DNA of 64,000 nucleotides from Halolactibacillus miurensis (GCF_900116255.1 NZ_FPAI01000006.1:62001-126000), one strand, 5' to 3'. Shown: positions 8,127 to 18,390, counted from the first letter of the stretch. Notes: generated by a model from the sequence alone, not told the origin. Program-made: numbers and translations.

Positions 8127-9075
8127 ATGCTGACCTCCTCATGACGAGATAGAGGAAGATAAAACTTCCAACGACGCCAACAATGACACCAATCGCCACT
8201 TCATAAGGGAAAATAATTACCCGACCGATAATATCACTGGCGAGAAGAAAAACAGCACCTAAGAGCGCCGTGAACGGTAAGCTATTCTTTAAATGATCCC
8301 CGCGGTACATTGAGACGATATTCGGAATAATTAAACCGAGAAATGGAATCGTGCCGGCCGTTAAAATAACAACGGAAGTAATCAGAGCCACAATAATCAA
8401 TCCAGTATTAACGACAAGATTATAATTAAGCCCTAAGTTTTTAGCAAAGTCTTCTCCCATTCCGGCAATCGTGAAACGATGGGCAAAAATATAACTGACA
8501 ATCACAAGTGGCACACTAATATAAAGTAATTCATAACGCCCTTCTAAAATAAGCGCGAAATTCCCTTGGAGCCAGCTGGACATGTTTTGAATAAGATCAT
8601 TTTGATAAGCGATAAATGTCGTGATAGACCCAACAATATTACCAAACATGAGTCCAACAAGTGGAATGAAAATCGGATCTTTAAACTTGACTTTATCTAA
8701 GATTTTCATAAAAATCAGTGTACCAGAAATCGAAAAAAGAAAGGCAACAAGCATACGCTCTAATGGCGTCGCTTGATGAAAGAACATCATGGCAACTAGT
8801 ATACCTAATCGCGCAGAATCCATTGTTCCAGCCGTTGTCGGTGAAACGAACTTATTCCGACTCAGTTGTTGCATAATGAGACCAGAGACACTTAATCCGA
8901 CACCTGCAAGTATAATACTTATAAGCCTTGGAATCCGGCTGACTAAAATAATTTGTTGTTGTTGACTCGTTAATTGAAAGATATCTGTAAATGATAACGG
9001 TACAACACCGATAAAGATCGATAGGATAGACAAAATGATTAATACGGGGATAAGTACTTTAAATTTCACAGTCAT
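8116..9075 (-). CDS. yclN: Ferric-siderophore ABC permease, first subunit
   Basis: A 319-residue FecCD-family permease with about nine helices. Hallmarks are LAGVGLSVSGLIMQQLSRN (early GxxLxxSGxxxQ segment), FVSPTTAGTMDSARLGI, and the late GTIPFLGLIIPNIVSMYRGDHLK coupling region. It is the first gene of the permease-permease-ATPase-binding-protein operon, the yclNOPQ order. The start ATG 9075 begins MTVKFK. The upstream in-frame ATG lies in the Fur box and is unlikely to be used. Expression should rise under iron limitation. Confidence 0.9.
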   Translation of the reverse strand: MTVKFKVLIPVLIILSILSIFIGVVPLSFTDIFQLTSQQQQIILVSRIPRLISIILAGVGLSVSGLIMQQLSRNKFVSPTTAGTMDSARLGILVAMMFFHQATPLERMLVAFLFSISGTLIFMKILDKVKFKDPIFIPLVGLMFGNIVGSITTFIAYQNDLIQNMSSWLQGNFALILEGRYELLYISVPLVIVSYIFAHRFTIAGMGEDFAKNLGLNYNLVVNTGLIIVALITSVVILTAGTIPFLGLIIPNIVSMYRGDHLKNSLPFTALLGAVFLLASDIIGRVIIFPYEVAIGVIVGVVGSFIFLYLVMRRSAYES

Positions 9076-9096
9076 AAAACCCTTTTCTCTGTATTC

Positions 9097-9115
9097 GATA
9101 ATGAGAGTCATTATC
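9097..9115. promoter_or_regulatory. Fur box of the siderophore operon
   Basis: GATAATGAGAGTCATTATC matches the 19-bp Fur consensus GATAATGATAATCATTATC at 17 of 19 positions. It lies between the promoter and the yclN start, where bound Fe-Fur would block transcription. Confidence 0.88.
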
Positions 9116-9129
9116 AATTAGTTGTTTTC

Positions 9130-9157
9130 ATTTTATCATTTATTGATCAAGTGTCAA
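9130..9157 (-). promoter_or_regulatory. Sigma-A promoter of the siderophore operon
   Basis: Minus-strand -35 TTGACA (9152-9157) and -10 TAAAAT (9130-9135) have a 16-bp spacer and an extended -10 TG. The Fur box begins about 15 bp downstream of the -10. Confidence 0.75.
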
Positions 9158-9192
9158 TAGTTAAACTAAAAATATCTGAAAGTTTAAAAAAA

Positions 9193-9232
9193 CGATAGGG
9201 AAGATCCTCCTCTCAGAGCATCTTCCCTATCG
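9193..9232 (-). terminator. Terminator of addBA
   Basis: The arms CGATAGGGAAGAT and ATCTTCCCTATCG are perfect. On the minus strand the hairpin is followed by seven T residues, 57 bp after the addA stop. Confidence 0.88.
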
Positions 9233-9288
9233 CATATACTTTGCCTTCATTAATAGTTATATATTATGAAGACGGATCGATTGTCTAT

Positions 9289-12200
9289 CTATAATTCAAT
9301 GAGTACATCTTTATTAAAAAAATAAAGATGACGTTTGTGTACCTTTATTAATAGTATTGCCTCTATGGCTTCCGTATATAAGTCTAATTGAACGCGATAA
9401 CGTTCCGCTAACGTTTGTCTTACTTTGTTAGTCACGTTTCCGGTAATGGTATCCGTTTTATAGTCAAAGATTTCCCATCCATCAGTGGTTTTGTATAACA
9501 CGTCAATCACACCTTGAATAAAGACATCTTCCTGAGTGCCTTGCCAAGATGGATCGACTTTACTGATATCAACCATATAACTAAACGGCGTTTCTCTTTC
9601 TAACACTTCTGCCTCCTTCATGCGACTCACAACGGGTTGGTCTAGAAAGCGAAGTATATCTCCCACATCAATGGCGTCAACTTGTTCGTGTGTCAAAATT
9701 TCTTTTGCTTCTAGTTCAGCTAAATACTCAACTAAACTTATTTGATCCCACTGTCGTTCAAAGTTTATATGCTGCATAACGGTGTGCATCGCCGTACCCG
9801 TCTCTGCTTTAGTAAGTGTTTTTTCTTTCTGCATAAAGAGGGGACGCTCTTTTTTAAACGGACGTAATTGTCTAACGAATTGATCACTCGCGTAAGGATC
9901 TTTTTCTGTTTGACGGCGTTTAATTTCTGTCACACTTTGTTTTGCTTGTTGAGTCGTTGCCATGTGATGAGGGTAGTGATAAGTCAATCTTTCACTAACT
10001 AAGTCATCTAACTCTTTAGTCGTTGTATCAACTGGTGTCTGTGACGTTAAGTGTTCAAAAAGATCAATGGCCTGCCTATTCTTTTGGCGTTCTTCTATTC
10101 GATAATCGCCACTATTTTTTTGACGCACAATAAATTGTGATGTGTCACCTTTTAAAGAATATTGAACAGGCGTATCCCCTCTTAATACCTCACCACTTTC
10201 ATGACGCACTAAACTCATCGCAACCCAGTCTAAGTAAGACTGACTTTCTAGCCTTAAGGCAGCCGGTAACACATCTTGGTCATGGGTAATGACCTCTTGA
10301 TACTTTTTCACTTTCTTACTAAAGTCACGGACGGCCCCAATCATCACAAGCTTTTCTTTTGCCCGGGTTAAGGCCACATATAAAACGCGCATTTCCTCAG
10401 CCCATTGTTCTTTTTTCATTTGTTCCCGGATCGCCCGGTACATCAATGTTGGGTACATTAACCGTTTATTAGGATCAATGTATTTACTGCTAAAACCAAA
10501 ATCTTTATGCAGTAAGTATTTCGCATTTAAGTCTTGTTTATTAAATTGTTTATCCATCGCGCCTAAGATGACCATGGGAAATTCTAACCCTTTACTCTTA
10601 TGAATGGTCATTAACCGAACAACGTCTTCTTTTTCACCAAGAGCACGGGCAGCTCCTAAGTCTTCCCCACGTTCTTCCATACGTTCAATCATTCGGAGGA
10701 AACGGTATAATCCACGGAAAGATGTCTCTTCATAACCCCTTGCCCGGTCATAGAGCGCCCGCAGGTTCGCTTGGCGTTGTCGTCCACCTGGCATACCACT
10801 AACAAAATCATAATAACCCGTATCACGGAAGATATACCAAATCAAAGCCGACAGGTCAAGCGTACGATTTTGTATTCGCCAATCAGTGAATTGCTCTAAA
10901 AAGCGCTGTAATTTGGCTGTTAAGTCATTGCTGTGCTCGAGCGTATAATGCTTGGTCGCCTCATAAAAGCTTACCTTTTGGTTCGTCAAGCGAATTTGAG
11001 TGAGTTCTTCTTCGTTAAGGCCAACGATTGGTGATTTTAATACACTGGCAAACGGAATATCTTGTTTTGCGTTATCGATGATTTTCAACACATTCAGCAT
11101 GACTTGAATTTCAATGGCTTCTAAGTAACCTGTATCAAGTTCGGCATAAACAGGGATCCCTTGGTTTTTAAGTTCTTCCATAATAACCGGTGCATCGGTT
11201 AATGAACGCAGTAAAATAACAATATCTCGGTAATGACAAGGACGTGACTCTAGTGTATCTTTATCAAATACAAGTGTTGCTTCTTTTTTTCCATGACCAA
11301 TCCATTGTTTGATTTTGTCAGCATAGGCACGCGCTTCGAGTTCCGCTTTTTGCAGGTCATCTTGATCGTCATCTGTCCCTGTTTGCGCGGCACGGTCGAT
11401 AATGATGAGTTCTGCTTCTGGATCCGATTTTACTTGCAAGTCATAGTTGACATTGCCATAAATCAGTTGTGAATCATCATCATAATCCATTTCTCCAACG
11501 GTTTCATCTAATAGCTGACGAAAAATGAAGTTAGTCGCATCAAGGACTTGTTTACGACTACGGAAGTTTTTAGCTAAATCAATCCGGTGTCCAGAAGTTT
11601 CTGTTGCTTTAAATGTTTTAAACTTGTTTAAAAACAAACTTGGTTCCGCGTGGCGGAAACGATAGATCGACTGTTTCACGTCCCCTACCATAAATAAGTT
11701 ACCAGGATTCTCTTTCGTAATCGCTCGTAAAATAGTCTCTTGGACCATATTCGTATCTTGGTATTCATCAATGAGCACTTCCGTGAACTTTTGTTCAAGC
11801 TGACGAGCAACGTCTGTTTTTTCTACACCCGCAGGTATTTTTTCAATTAAGATAGCTAAGGCGAAATGTTCTAAGTCGTTAAAATCAACGAGGCCTCGTT
11901 CTTTCTTTTTCTCTTGATAGCCGGATTGAAAGGCTTTAACAAGTTCCACTATTGTTTTCGCTGTTTGTGTCATTGATTGAATATCTTGTTCTTGATCGGC
12001 TAATGTTCGAGTGAAATAGTCATTCTTTAAATCAGTCAGTAATTTTTTCAAGCGATCACGGTGCTCTTTAAATTGTGCTTTTAAGTCTGGGTCACACTCA
12101 ACCTTTTTCCTTGAGAGAGCTTTAAACTTCACCTCTAGTATCTCTTCCGCTAAAGCTTCCCAGCCTCTATTATTTGCTTCAATTAATTTATTGACGAAGG

Positions 12201-12966
12201 CTATGTCACTGTCATAAGCTTCCCCGTAATGATAAGGGCCATCTGGTAAGAGCGTAATGGCGTGACACTTCTCTGCTTCTTTTTTTGCTTGTTCAAGCGT
12301 ATCCGTCACTTTATCTACGATAATTCCAAACCATGGACTGTTTGTTATACCCTCATTGAGCTCATAATTTGAAGCAATTTCATCAAGCCATTCTGTTGGC
12401 CATGGATTTTTCATCGCAAAGTCATTCAGCTTTAAAATGATAGATTCAACGTCTTGGTCGTGACGGTCACTACTGAAACGGTCGACAACATCAAAGAAGG
12501 CCACTTGCTCATCATTTTCTTCACTATACCAATACTCAAATAAATCTTCTAACACTTCTTGGCGTAATAAATCGGCTTCTAAATCATTCGCAATTCGAAA
12601 ACCTGGATCTATATCTAATTTATAACTGTAACGTTTAACTAAATCTAAACAAAACGAGTGCAACGTTGAAATCGATGCTTGCTGTAAGAGCGTTGCTTGC
12701 TTTTTCAAGTGATCTGAAGTTGGATTTTCTTCAAGTGCCACGTCAAGTGCCAGTTGCACCCGAGTCCGCATTTCCTGAGCTGCGGCATTCGTGAATGTTG
12801 CGACCATCAATTCATCAATATTAACAGGCGATTCTGTATCTATGACTTTTTGAATAATGCGCTCAACTAAAACGGCTGTTTTACCAGAACCCGCCGCAGC
12901 CGCAATTAAAATATCTTGTCCCTTTGTGTAGATGGCTTCTCTTTGTTGATCTGTCCATTGTGGCAT
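9289..12966 (-). CDS. addA: ATP-dependent helicase/nuclease AddA
   Basis: A 1225-residue UvrD-type helicase fused to a RecB-family nuclease, the usual AddA size. Walker A is AAGSGKT at residues 24-30, motif II is VLIDEYQDTN, motif III lies around MVGDVKQSIYRFRHAEP, and VVRLMTIHKSKGLEFP is motif V. The C-terminal nuclease carries GWEIFDYKTDT, with the Asp/Lys active-site residues. With AddB it resects double-strand breaks and, after a Chi-like site, supplies 3' single strands for RecA. Its ATG overlaps the addB stop by one base, a coupled pair. All helicase and nuclease motifs appear intact, unlike AddB's Walker A. Confidence 0.97.
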   Translation of the reverse strand: MPQWTDQQREAIYTKGQDILIAAAAGSGKTAVLVERIIQKVIDTESPVNIDELMVATFTNAAAQEMRTRVQLALDVALEENPTSDHLKKQATLLQQASISTLHSFCLDLVKRYSYKLDIDPGFRIANDLEADLLRQEVLEDLFEYWYSEENDEQVAFFDVVDRFSSDRHDQDVESIILKLNDFAMKNPWPTEWLDEIASNYELNEGITNSPWFGIIVDKVTDTLEQAKKEAEKCHAITLLPDGPYHYGEAYDSDIAFVNKLIEANNRGWEALAEEILEVKFKALSRKKVECDPDLKAQFKEHRDRLKKLLTDLKNDYFTRTLADQEQDIQSMTQTAKTIVELVKAFQSGYQEKKKERGLVDFNDLEHFALAILIEKIPAGVEKTDVARQLEQKFTEVLIDEYQDTNMVQETILRAITKENPGNLFMVGDVKQSIYRFRHAEPSLFLNKFKTFKATETSGHRIDLAKNFRSRKQVLDATNFIFRQLLDETVGEMDYDDDSQLIYGNVNYDLQVKSDPEAELIIIDRAAQTGTDDDQDDLQKAELEARAYADKIKQWIGHGKKEATLVFDKDTLESRPCHYRDIVILLRSLTDAPVIMEELKNQGIPVYAELDTGYLEAIEIQVMLNVLKIIDNAKQDIPFASVLKSPIVGLNEEELTQIRLTNQKVSFYEATKHYTLEHSNDLTAKLQRFLEQFTDWRIQNRTLDLSALIWYIFRDTGYYDFVSGMPGGRQRQANLRALYDRARGYEETSFRGLYRFLRMIERMEERGEDLGAARALGEKEDVVRLMTIHKSKGLEFPMVILGAMDKQFNKQDLNAKYLLHKDFGFSSKYIDPNKRLMYPTLMYRAIREQMKKEQWAEEMRVLYVALTRAKEKLVMIGAVRDFSKKVKKYQEVITHDQDVLPAALRLESQSYLDWVAMSLVRHESGEVLRGDTPVQYSLKGDTSQFIVRQKNSGDYRIEERQKNRQAIDLFEHLTSQTPVDTTTKELDDLVSERLTYHYPHHMATTQQAKQSVTEIKRRQTEKDPYASDQFVRQLRPFKKERPLFMQKEKTLTKAETGTAMHTVMQHINFERQWDQISLVEYLAELEAKEILTHEQVDAIDVGDILRFLDQPVVSRMKEAEVLERETPFSYMVDISKVDPSWQGTQEDVFIQGVIDVLYKTTDGWEIFDYKTDTITGNVTNKVRQTLAERYRVQLDLYTEAIEAILLIKVHKRHLYFFNKDVLIEL

Positions 12967-15900
12967 TAGCGGTTCCCCCGTTCTCTTAAACTTTGAAATA
13001 GTGTGTCTTCATCAACATCAGGTAATGTCCGGTAATGATGTTCATCCAATGATGGATCAAACTGACAGACTGATTTAAACGGACAATACGTACAAGCCGT
13101 TTGATTTTGTTTTTGGTACGGATTTAATGACACATCACCCGAAGAAATGCTCAAGCCAGCATCGGTAATTTTTTCTCTCACATATTTTTGAAGCTGATCA
13201 AAATCTTCAAGACTGCGTGTTTTTGACCGACTGCCTAGTGTGCCATCTTTTTTAATCTCAAATGGCGCAACAGGACTACTACCAGATTCAATTGCTGTAT
13301 CCATTAATGGCACAATATTTAAATCATCGACGAGTAACCCTTGCATTTTATACAGTTTAAATAATTCTTGTTCTAACTTATCTGATGGAACAATATCGGG
13401 TTGACTAAGCAGCTGATCATGAACATGGAAATATAATACCCCGGCTGGTGTTGCTTTTAACCCAAGCCAGTGCTCTGAATTTTGTAAGAGAACATCTAAA
13501 TAAGCAAGCATCTGTAGGGATAACCCGTAATAGACGTCGACTAAATCTAAACTCTTCTTACTTGATTTATAATCAATAATGCGTAAATAAAGCTGATCAT
13601 TGACTTTCGCTTGATCGACTCGGTCGATTCTTCCTCTCAAGATAAGTTCATACCCATTCGAAAGTGTCGTTCGCACGGGTGCTAACGGACTATCAGGTAA
13701 ACCAAAGCCAACTTCTAAACCGATTGGACTAAAGCGGGTACGACGTGCTTGTTCACTCAAAATAAATGTCGCTCGACCAATGACGGTTTCTAATTTTCGT
13801 TTCATGTATTGATATCGGTTCGAACTGTGCAGAATTTGATGCTGCAACACCGGTGATAATCGTTCCATCACCCGTTTGGCGTAATCACTTGCTTCCTGTT
13901 CATTTAAATCCTCAAATTGTCTTTCTTCAACCTGGACCCATTCCGTAATTTGTTTTAGCGCTTCATGGAACAGCTGTCCAATATCGGGGGCATCTAATTT
14001 ATATGTTTTTCTTTCCTCAAGATTAAGACTATATTGAGCGAAGTGTTTGTAGGAACATTGATAATATTGTTCCATCCGGGAAACACTTGTTTTAATTTTC
14101 TTTTGATAAATCTGATCTACCGTTGATTGTTTCAAGTCTGTCGGAAGGTTTTTATAATATAAACTATTTTTCATCGCGTTCAGCACATCGTATTTCTCAG
14201 TTTTCACAAACCAATTAAATACACTCCACCACACGTCATCGATTGGATAAGAACGATTATATTTAGCGAGTTGAGCAGTCAGGGCTTGACGTGCTTTTGT
14301 TTCTGTCGAAACAAATCTGAGTGGGTCAATCATTTCTTGTGGGTCTTGTAAAATCATTTGTTCTGGTGTTTCAGGGAAGATTTGATACATCCGCTTAATT
14401 AAGCTTGCCGGCATCTTCGCTTTTCCTTCGGTATCACTTAACGTATAACTAAGCCATAGCTTCTCTTTAGCTGACGTGACGGCTAAATAAATATAAAACC
14501 AATCATCAATTAATTGCTGTGTTTCACTATCGGCTAATTTAAACCCATGCTCTTCGAGCATGTGTCTTTCCTCTTCTGTTAAAACAGTATCCTGATTTGG
14601 TCGTTTAGGCCACGCACCTTCATTGACACCAATTAAAAAGCTAACAGCAACATCCGGCATCCGAGAATGATCAATGGAACCAACAATCACATGGTCTAGT
14701 GTCGGTGGGACATGTTGAAACGTCAGACTATCAAGTCCTGTTTCGATGATTTCTTTCAACATATCTGTCTTCATTGTTTCATTACCAATGATGTCAACAA
14801 CTTCATCAAATAAACGCATGACTTCTTGCCAGACTTGCTCTTGGTCACGTGCTTTTTTAACTTTACCTTGTTGTTCCAGTGTTTCTTGCCACTGCTCAAG
14901 CGTGACATCAACGCCGATGGTTTCAAGAAATTCATACAGCGCCACTACCTTCTCTCTAACGGGTGATTTTTGTCTCAACTTTTCATCAATTGGGTGTAGA
15001 TAGCGAACGATATGGTCACGATAGCGATTAATACTTTCTTCTATCTCAATTTCTTCATCCGTTTTGACTCTCTTATCAAAGCCTCTAAACCGTTGATAAT
15101 AAAAAGCTTCTTCACTTAACCAGCGTTTACGTCCTTTGATGCCATATTCTAGAATATAATTTTCTAACGTATCAATCGCATCGTCATCAAACTGAACGGT
15201 CTCATCTCCTACCGGGAAAAAGCCTGTTTTAAGCAGTCTAAAAACACTGTCGTAACGCCATTCTGTTTGTACAACATCAAACAGTGAGCGAATCAGTTCC
15301 ATGAGCGGGTGATTGATCATGGGTTCTTTCTCGTCAATAAATACAGGAATCCCGTAATCATCAAAAATAGTGCGAATTAAATCGTGATATAACCCTTCAT
15401 CTCTTACCATTAAAGCGATATCCCGATAGCGATAGCTGTCTTCTCGAATGAGCGCTAAGATTTCTTGGGCAACCCCTTCTATTTCCGCACGTGGATGCAC
15501 GCCATAAGCAACTTTTAAATCAGACGGTCCCTGAAACGGCGGAATTGGACGTGTATCAAAAGCGCTATCTAAGTGCTTAATAAATGACGCAACCTCTTTT
15601 GTATCTCGCAGATGGGTAACTGTTACTTGTTGTCCTGCCTCTTTAGCAAGTGCCATGACTTCGTCAAAGGTCTCCTTCGTTTGCGTAAAGATATCGAATG
15701 GTTCTATTTGATCCGTTTTCGTCTCTGGTAACGTCAACGTGAGCGTGATATTCTTAGTGTGCTGCATTAATTTAGACAAAACAGCTTGTTCGAGCGGGGT
15801 AAAGCGATGAAAGCCATCAATATAAATCGTCGCATCTTTTAAATACATTGATTCCAACACTTTTTCCTCTAACAAACGCAGACGGTCTTCTCCATCAATA

Positions 15901-16421
15901 AAACGCTTAGCAAGAGCTTCAGTTAAATGACTATATATGTAATGAAGATCAGTTAATTTATCGTGCAACCCCCCCTGAGATTGTGCTTGGTTATGAGCTT
16001 GATATAAATCTTCAGGCGTAATTTTATACCGCTTAAATTCTGTGATTAACACTTCTAGTTGTTCGATAAAACCTTTCTTTTCAACTGACTGTTGAAACAT
16101 ATGCCAATCTGTTTTTCGTTCTTCGATGATTTTTCGAAGCATCATTTGAATACCCGTTGAGGTAATCATTGGTTTCGTTGCACCACCAGTCTCCTCCATC
16201 ACCCTAAAAGCAAGGCGTGAGAAACTAAGGACCTGTGCTCTAATACTACCCTTAATCTCTTCTTCTAATAAGGCATATTCTTGTTGGAACGTCATCTGTT
16301 CTGGTACGATAAATATAATCGGTTTACCGTAAGGTTCCTGTTTTAACATTGTTTTAATTTCTTCTCTTACAACATCACTCTTTGACATTGTATTTGAACC
16401 TAATATAAATCGAACGGTCAT
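12966..16421 (-). CDS. addB: ATP-dependent helicase/deoxyribonuclease subunit AddB
   Basis: An 1151-residue AddB, the usual length. The inactivated helicase-like core recognises Chi, and the C-terminal RecB-type nuclease is marked by LYLRIIDYKSSKKSLDL. The [4Fe-4S] staple is complete: one Cys near residue 790 (EQYYQCSYKHF) plus C1110, C1113 and C1119 in CTYCPFKSVC. The odd point is the N-terminus, RFILGSNTMSKSDVV, where other AddB proteins have a P-loop GRSGSGKT. Here G, K14 and a Ser remain but the inner glycines are lost. The start ATG 16421 follows GATGAGGTGATG. It is first in the addB-addA operon. Confidence 0.96.
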   Translation of the reverse strand: MTVRFILGSNTMSKSDVVREEIKTMLKQEPYGKPIIFIVPEQMTFQQEYALLEEEIKGSIRAQVLSFSRLAFRVMEETGGATKPMITSTGIQMMLRKIIEERKTDWHMFQQSVEKKGFIEQLEVLITEFKRYKITPEDLYQAHNQAQSQGGLHDKLTDLHYIYSHLTEALAKRFIDGEDRLRLLEEKVLESMYLKDATIYIDGFHRFTPLEQAVLSKLMQHTKNITLTLTLPETKTDQIEPFDIFTQTKETFDEVMALAKEAGQQVTVTHLRDTKEVASFIKHLDSAFDTRPIPPFQGPSDLKVAYGVHPRAEIEGVAQEILALIREDSYRYRDIALMVRDEGLYHDLIRTIFDDYGIPVFIDEKEPMINHPLMELIRSLFDVVQTEWRYDSVFRLLKTGFFPVGDETVQFDDDAIDTLENYILEYGIKGRKRWLSEEAFYYQRFRGFDKRVKTDEEIEIEESINRYRDHIVRYLHPIDEKLRQKSPVREKVVALYEFLETIGVDVTLEQWQETLEQQGKVKKARDQEQVWQEVMRLFDEVVDIIGNETMKTDMLKEIIETGLDSLTFQHVPPTLDHVIVGSIDHSRMPDVAVSFLIGVNEGAWPKRPNQDTVLTEEERHMLEEHGFKLADSETQQLIDDWFYIYLAVTSAKEKLWLSYTLSDTEGKAKMPASLIKRMYQIFPETPEQMILQDPQEMIDPLRFVSTETKARQALTAQLAKYNRSYPIDDVWWSVFNWFVKTEKYDVLNAMKNSLYYKNLPTDLKQSTVDQIYQKKIKTSVSRMEQYYQCSYKHFAQYSLNLEERKTYKLDAPDIGQLFHEALKQITEWVQVEERQFEDLNEQEASDYAKRVMERLSPVLQHQILHSSNRYQYMKRKLETVIGRATFILSEQARRTRFSPIGLEVGFGLPDSPLAPVRTTLSNGYELILRGRIDRVDQAKVNDQLYLRIIDYKSSKKSLDLVDVYYGLSLQMLAYLDVLLQNSEHWLGLKATPAGVLYFHVHDQLLSQPDIVPSDKLEQELFKLYKMQGLLVDDLNIVPLMDTAIESGSSPVAPFEIKKDGTLGSRSKTRSLEDFDQLQKYVREKITDAGLSISSGDVSLNPYQKQNQTACTYCPFKSVCQFDPSLDEHHYRTLPDVDEDTLFQSLRERGNR

Positions 16422-16576
16422 ATCATCACCTCATCATTTATTACGAGCGTTTGTTCTTATTTTAACACAAGTCATCCAGATATCGACATATCAACAGAAG
16501 GAAATTAACATATTTAACTATTCGTTTTTCTAATTTACTAATTAGTTTTTTAAAATTCTCTTAAAAAATGACGACT

Positions 16577-16611
16577 AAAAAACTTCACCACATATGTTTG
16601 GGTGAAGTTTT
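16577..16611 (-). terminator. Terminator of the signal peptidase gene
   Basis: The arms AAAACTTCACC and GGTGAAGTTTT have a ten-base loop and overlap the stop codon. Minus-strand reading ends in a T run. Confidence 0.85.
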
Positions 16612-17143
16612 ATTGAATCCATTTCACTGTTGGGTAATAACTTGCCATAACTCTGCCTGTCAGTTGCCCTTTATGAATAAGGCCGAAATTTCGACTATCT
16701 AAGCTACGCGAACGGTGATCCCCTAGTAAAAAGTAATGGTCTTTTGGAATCACTTGGCTATCCTGAATCAGCGTAAGTTCAAAATCAACCATCATACTAA
16801 ACTCTTCTTCCGTTAAATAAGTTTCTCCTAAGGGTTTATTATTAATATACAATGTATGATTACGGTAATGAATCGTCTCCCCTGGTAACCCAATCACACG
16901 TTTAACAAAATAGGACCCATCACGTCGCTTAAAGACGACCACGTCAAAACGTTCAACAGGTTGATATTTATATCCCCATGTATCAATCATAATAAAATCT
17001 TGGTCGTGAAGCGTAGGTTCCATTGAGTGTCCATCCACAACAAAAACAGTAAAAACAAACGTCTTCAGAAAGATCAAGAGAATGAGAAGAAACATTAGTA
17101 CTTTCACCATATGAAAATCTTGACTTTTATACAGCTGTTTCAT
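16610..17143 (-). CDS. Type I signal peptidase (SipV-like)
   Basis: A 177-residue Gram-positive type I signal peptidase. One N-terminal membrane anchor (residues about 13-36) is followed by the catalytic Ser40 in DGHSMEPTL and the general base Lys81 in SYFVKRVIGLPGE. The box E motif GDHRSRSLDSRNFG is complete. It cleaves signal peptides from secreted proteins at the outer membrane face. In B. subtilis sipV lies next to yhjE and upstream of addBA in the same order, which supports orthology with SipV, although several Sip paralogues are usual. The ATG has GAGGTGAGG upstream, and 13 bp separate it from the TVP38 gene. Confidence 0.93.
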   Translation of the reverse strand: MKQLYKSQDFHMVKVLMFLLILLIFLKTFVFTVFVVDGHSMEPTLHDQDFIMIDTWGYKYQPVERFDVVVFKRRDGSYFVKRVIGLPGETIHYRNHTLYINNKPLGETYLTEEEFSMMVDFELTLIQDSQVIPKDHYFLLGDHRSRSLDSRNFGLIHKGQLTGRVMASYYPTVKWIQ

Positions 17144-17156
17144 GATGCCTCACCTC

Positions 17157-17813
17157 TCATTCATACTCATCCGGGTGAATTTCTCCCTTCTTAAATAAGA
17201 ACTTCTCAATGTATTTACCTAGAATCCAAAATAACGAAATCCCTACCCCAACTAGAACTGTTTTTACTGGGTTTTCCGCGAAAGATGTCAAACTATCACC
17301 GACATAAGCAAGTGAGAAGATCATGACCATCTTTCCTAGAACAACCGCTAGAAAGAACTGAACAAAGCTCACACGTGAAATCGCAGAGACAAGATTAATA
17401 ATCGCTGACGGTGAGAATGGGAAACATAACATAATAAACAGCGGTCCAAACCCGTGCCGCTCAACCCAACTTGTCACACGTTTCACCTGCCTATTCGTAT
17501 AAATCCATTTTATAAGGGTCACATGTCGAAAATGGCGAATGATTAAAAAGACAAAGATTGAGCCTGCGACCCCGCCTATCCATGAATATACGAAACCTCT
17601 TAACAACCCATATGCTGCTGCATTGGCCATAACGAATACAAAGATCGGAAGAAACGGGAACAAAGCTTCTAAAAATGGTAATAAAATTCCTGGTAGCGGT
17701 CCAAATCCTTCATAAATAAACAATAAACGTTCAAGTAGTTCTTCATATTCGCTTGCTCTGAGGAGCTCTGTAACTTGATCCCATGTGATGGTATCTGGTA
17801 ATGGTTGTGACAA
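17157..17813 (-). CDS. TVP38/TMEM64 (DedA-superfamily) membrane protein, YhjE-like
   Basis: A 218-residue membrane protein with about five or six hydrophobic segments. Family features are LPFLEALFPFLPIFVFVMANAAAYG, the SWIGGVAGSIFVFLIIRHF glycine-rich helix and FIMLCFPFSPSAIINLVSAIS. VTT-domain proteins are thought to scramble or transport lipids, but the role of this one is unknown. I choose TTG 17813 because AAAAGGGGGAG lies six bases upstream. The GTG at 17852 lacks a ribosome-binding site. Its place between a YhjD-like gene and a sip gene matches B. subtilis yhjD-yhjE-sipV. Confidence 0.85.
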   Translation of the reverse strand: MSQPLPDTITWDQVTELLRASEYEELLERLLFIYEGFGPLPGILLPFLEALFPFLPIFVFVMANAAAYGLLRGFVYSWIGGVAGSIFVFLIIRHFRHVTLIKWIYTNRQVKRVTSWVERHGFGPLFIMLCFPFSPSAIINLVSAISRVSFVQFFLAVVLGKMVMIFSLAYVGDSLTSFAENPVKTVLVGVGISLFWILGKYIEKFLFKKGEIHPDEYE

Positions 17814-17960
17814 AGTGAACTCCCCCTTTTGATTTATTGGACGATATTTCACACCCTATGGTTACTTATTCCCGAATTCCGATAAAATATAACGCTTTTC
17901 TTTTAACTGACAACATGATAAAATAAGAACAAACGTTCTTATTTTATGGAGGGATGAGTC

Positions 17961-18389
17961 ATGGACCATTTAACGCAAAAACCAGACCATATATTATCAC
18001 GCTATGTTTTTTTATCTTTTACTATTGATACGTTAGAGCTTGAACAGAAAACACTTCGTCAAACAGCTGGTATTAAATTATCAGAGACTCTTGTGGAATT
18101 TATAGATTGCATGCTAGTTAGTGCTAAAAAACAAAGACGTGCGCTAAAAGAAACAATGTATAAAGAACGATTATTTATTCAACCTTTAGGTTCAAATGAT
18201 GTGTTCACATCGTTTTTATTCATATTAGATAAGAAGGAAGAACGGCGCGACTTTTTTAATCCAGCTATCAGAAAAAAGGTGGAAGCTATACTTATAGAAT
18301 TAAAACGCGAAACACAAACTAACTATCATCATCTTTACCAAAAACCCACGCTTTCTTTCAACCAAATGTTTTTTTCTCATATCTCTTAA
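17961..18389 (+). CDS. Conserved hypothetical protein, YhjD-like by position
   Basis: A 142-residue soluble, mostly helical protein without signal peptide, membrane segment or recognisable catalytic motif. It is rich in Lys/Arg (residues 54-75) and has one Cys. The function is unknown. Its place, divergent from the TVP38 gene and near sip and comK, corresponds to B. subtilis yhjD, and its size is similar, so I infer orthology from context rather than from a motif. ATG 17961 has GGAGGGATGAG upstream. It converges on the CPA1 antiporter gene, with a shared terminator. Confidence 0.6.
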   Translation: MDHLTQKPDHILSRYVFLSFTIDTLELEQKTLRQTAGIKLSETLVEFIDCMLVSAKKQRRALKETMYKERLFIQPLGSNDVFTSFLFILDKKEERRDFFNPAIRKKVEAILIELKRETQTNYHHLYQKPTLSFNQMFFSHIS

Positions 18390-18390
18390 A

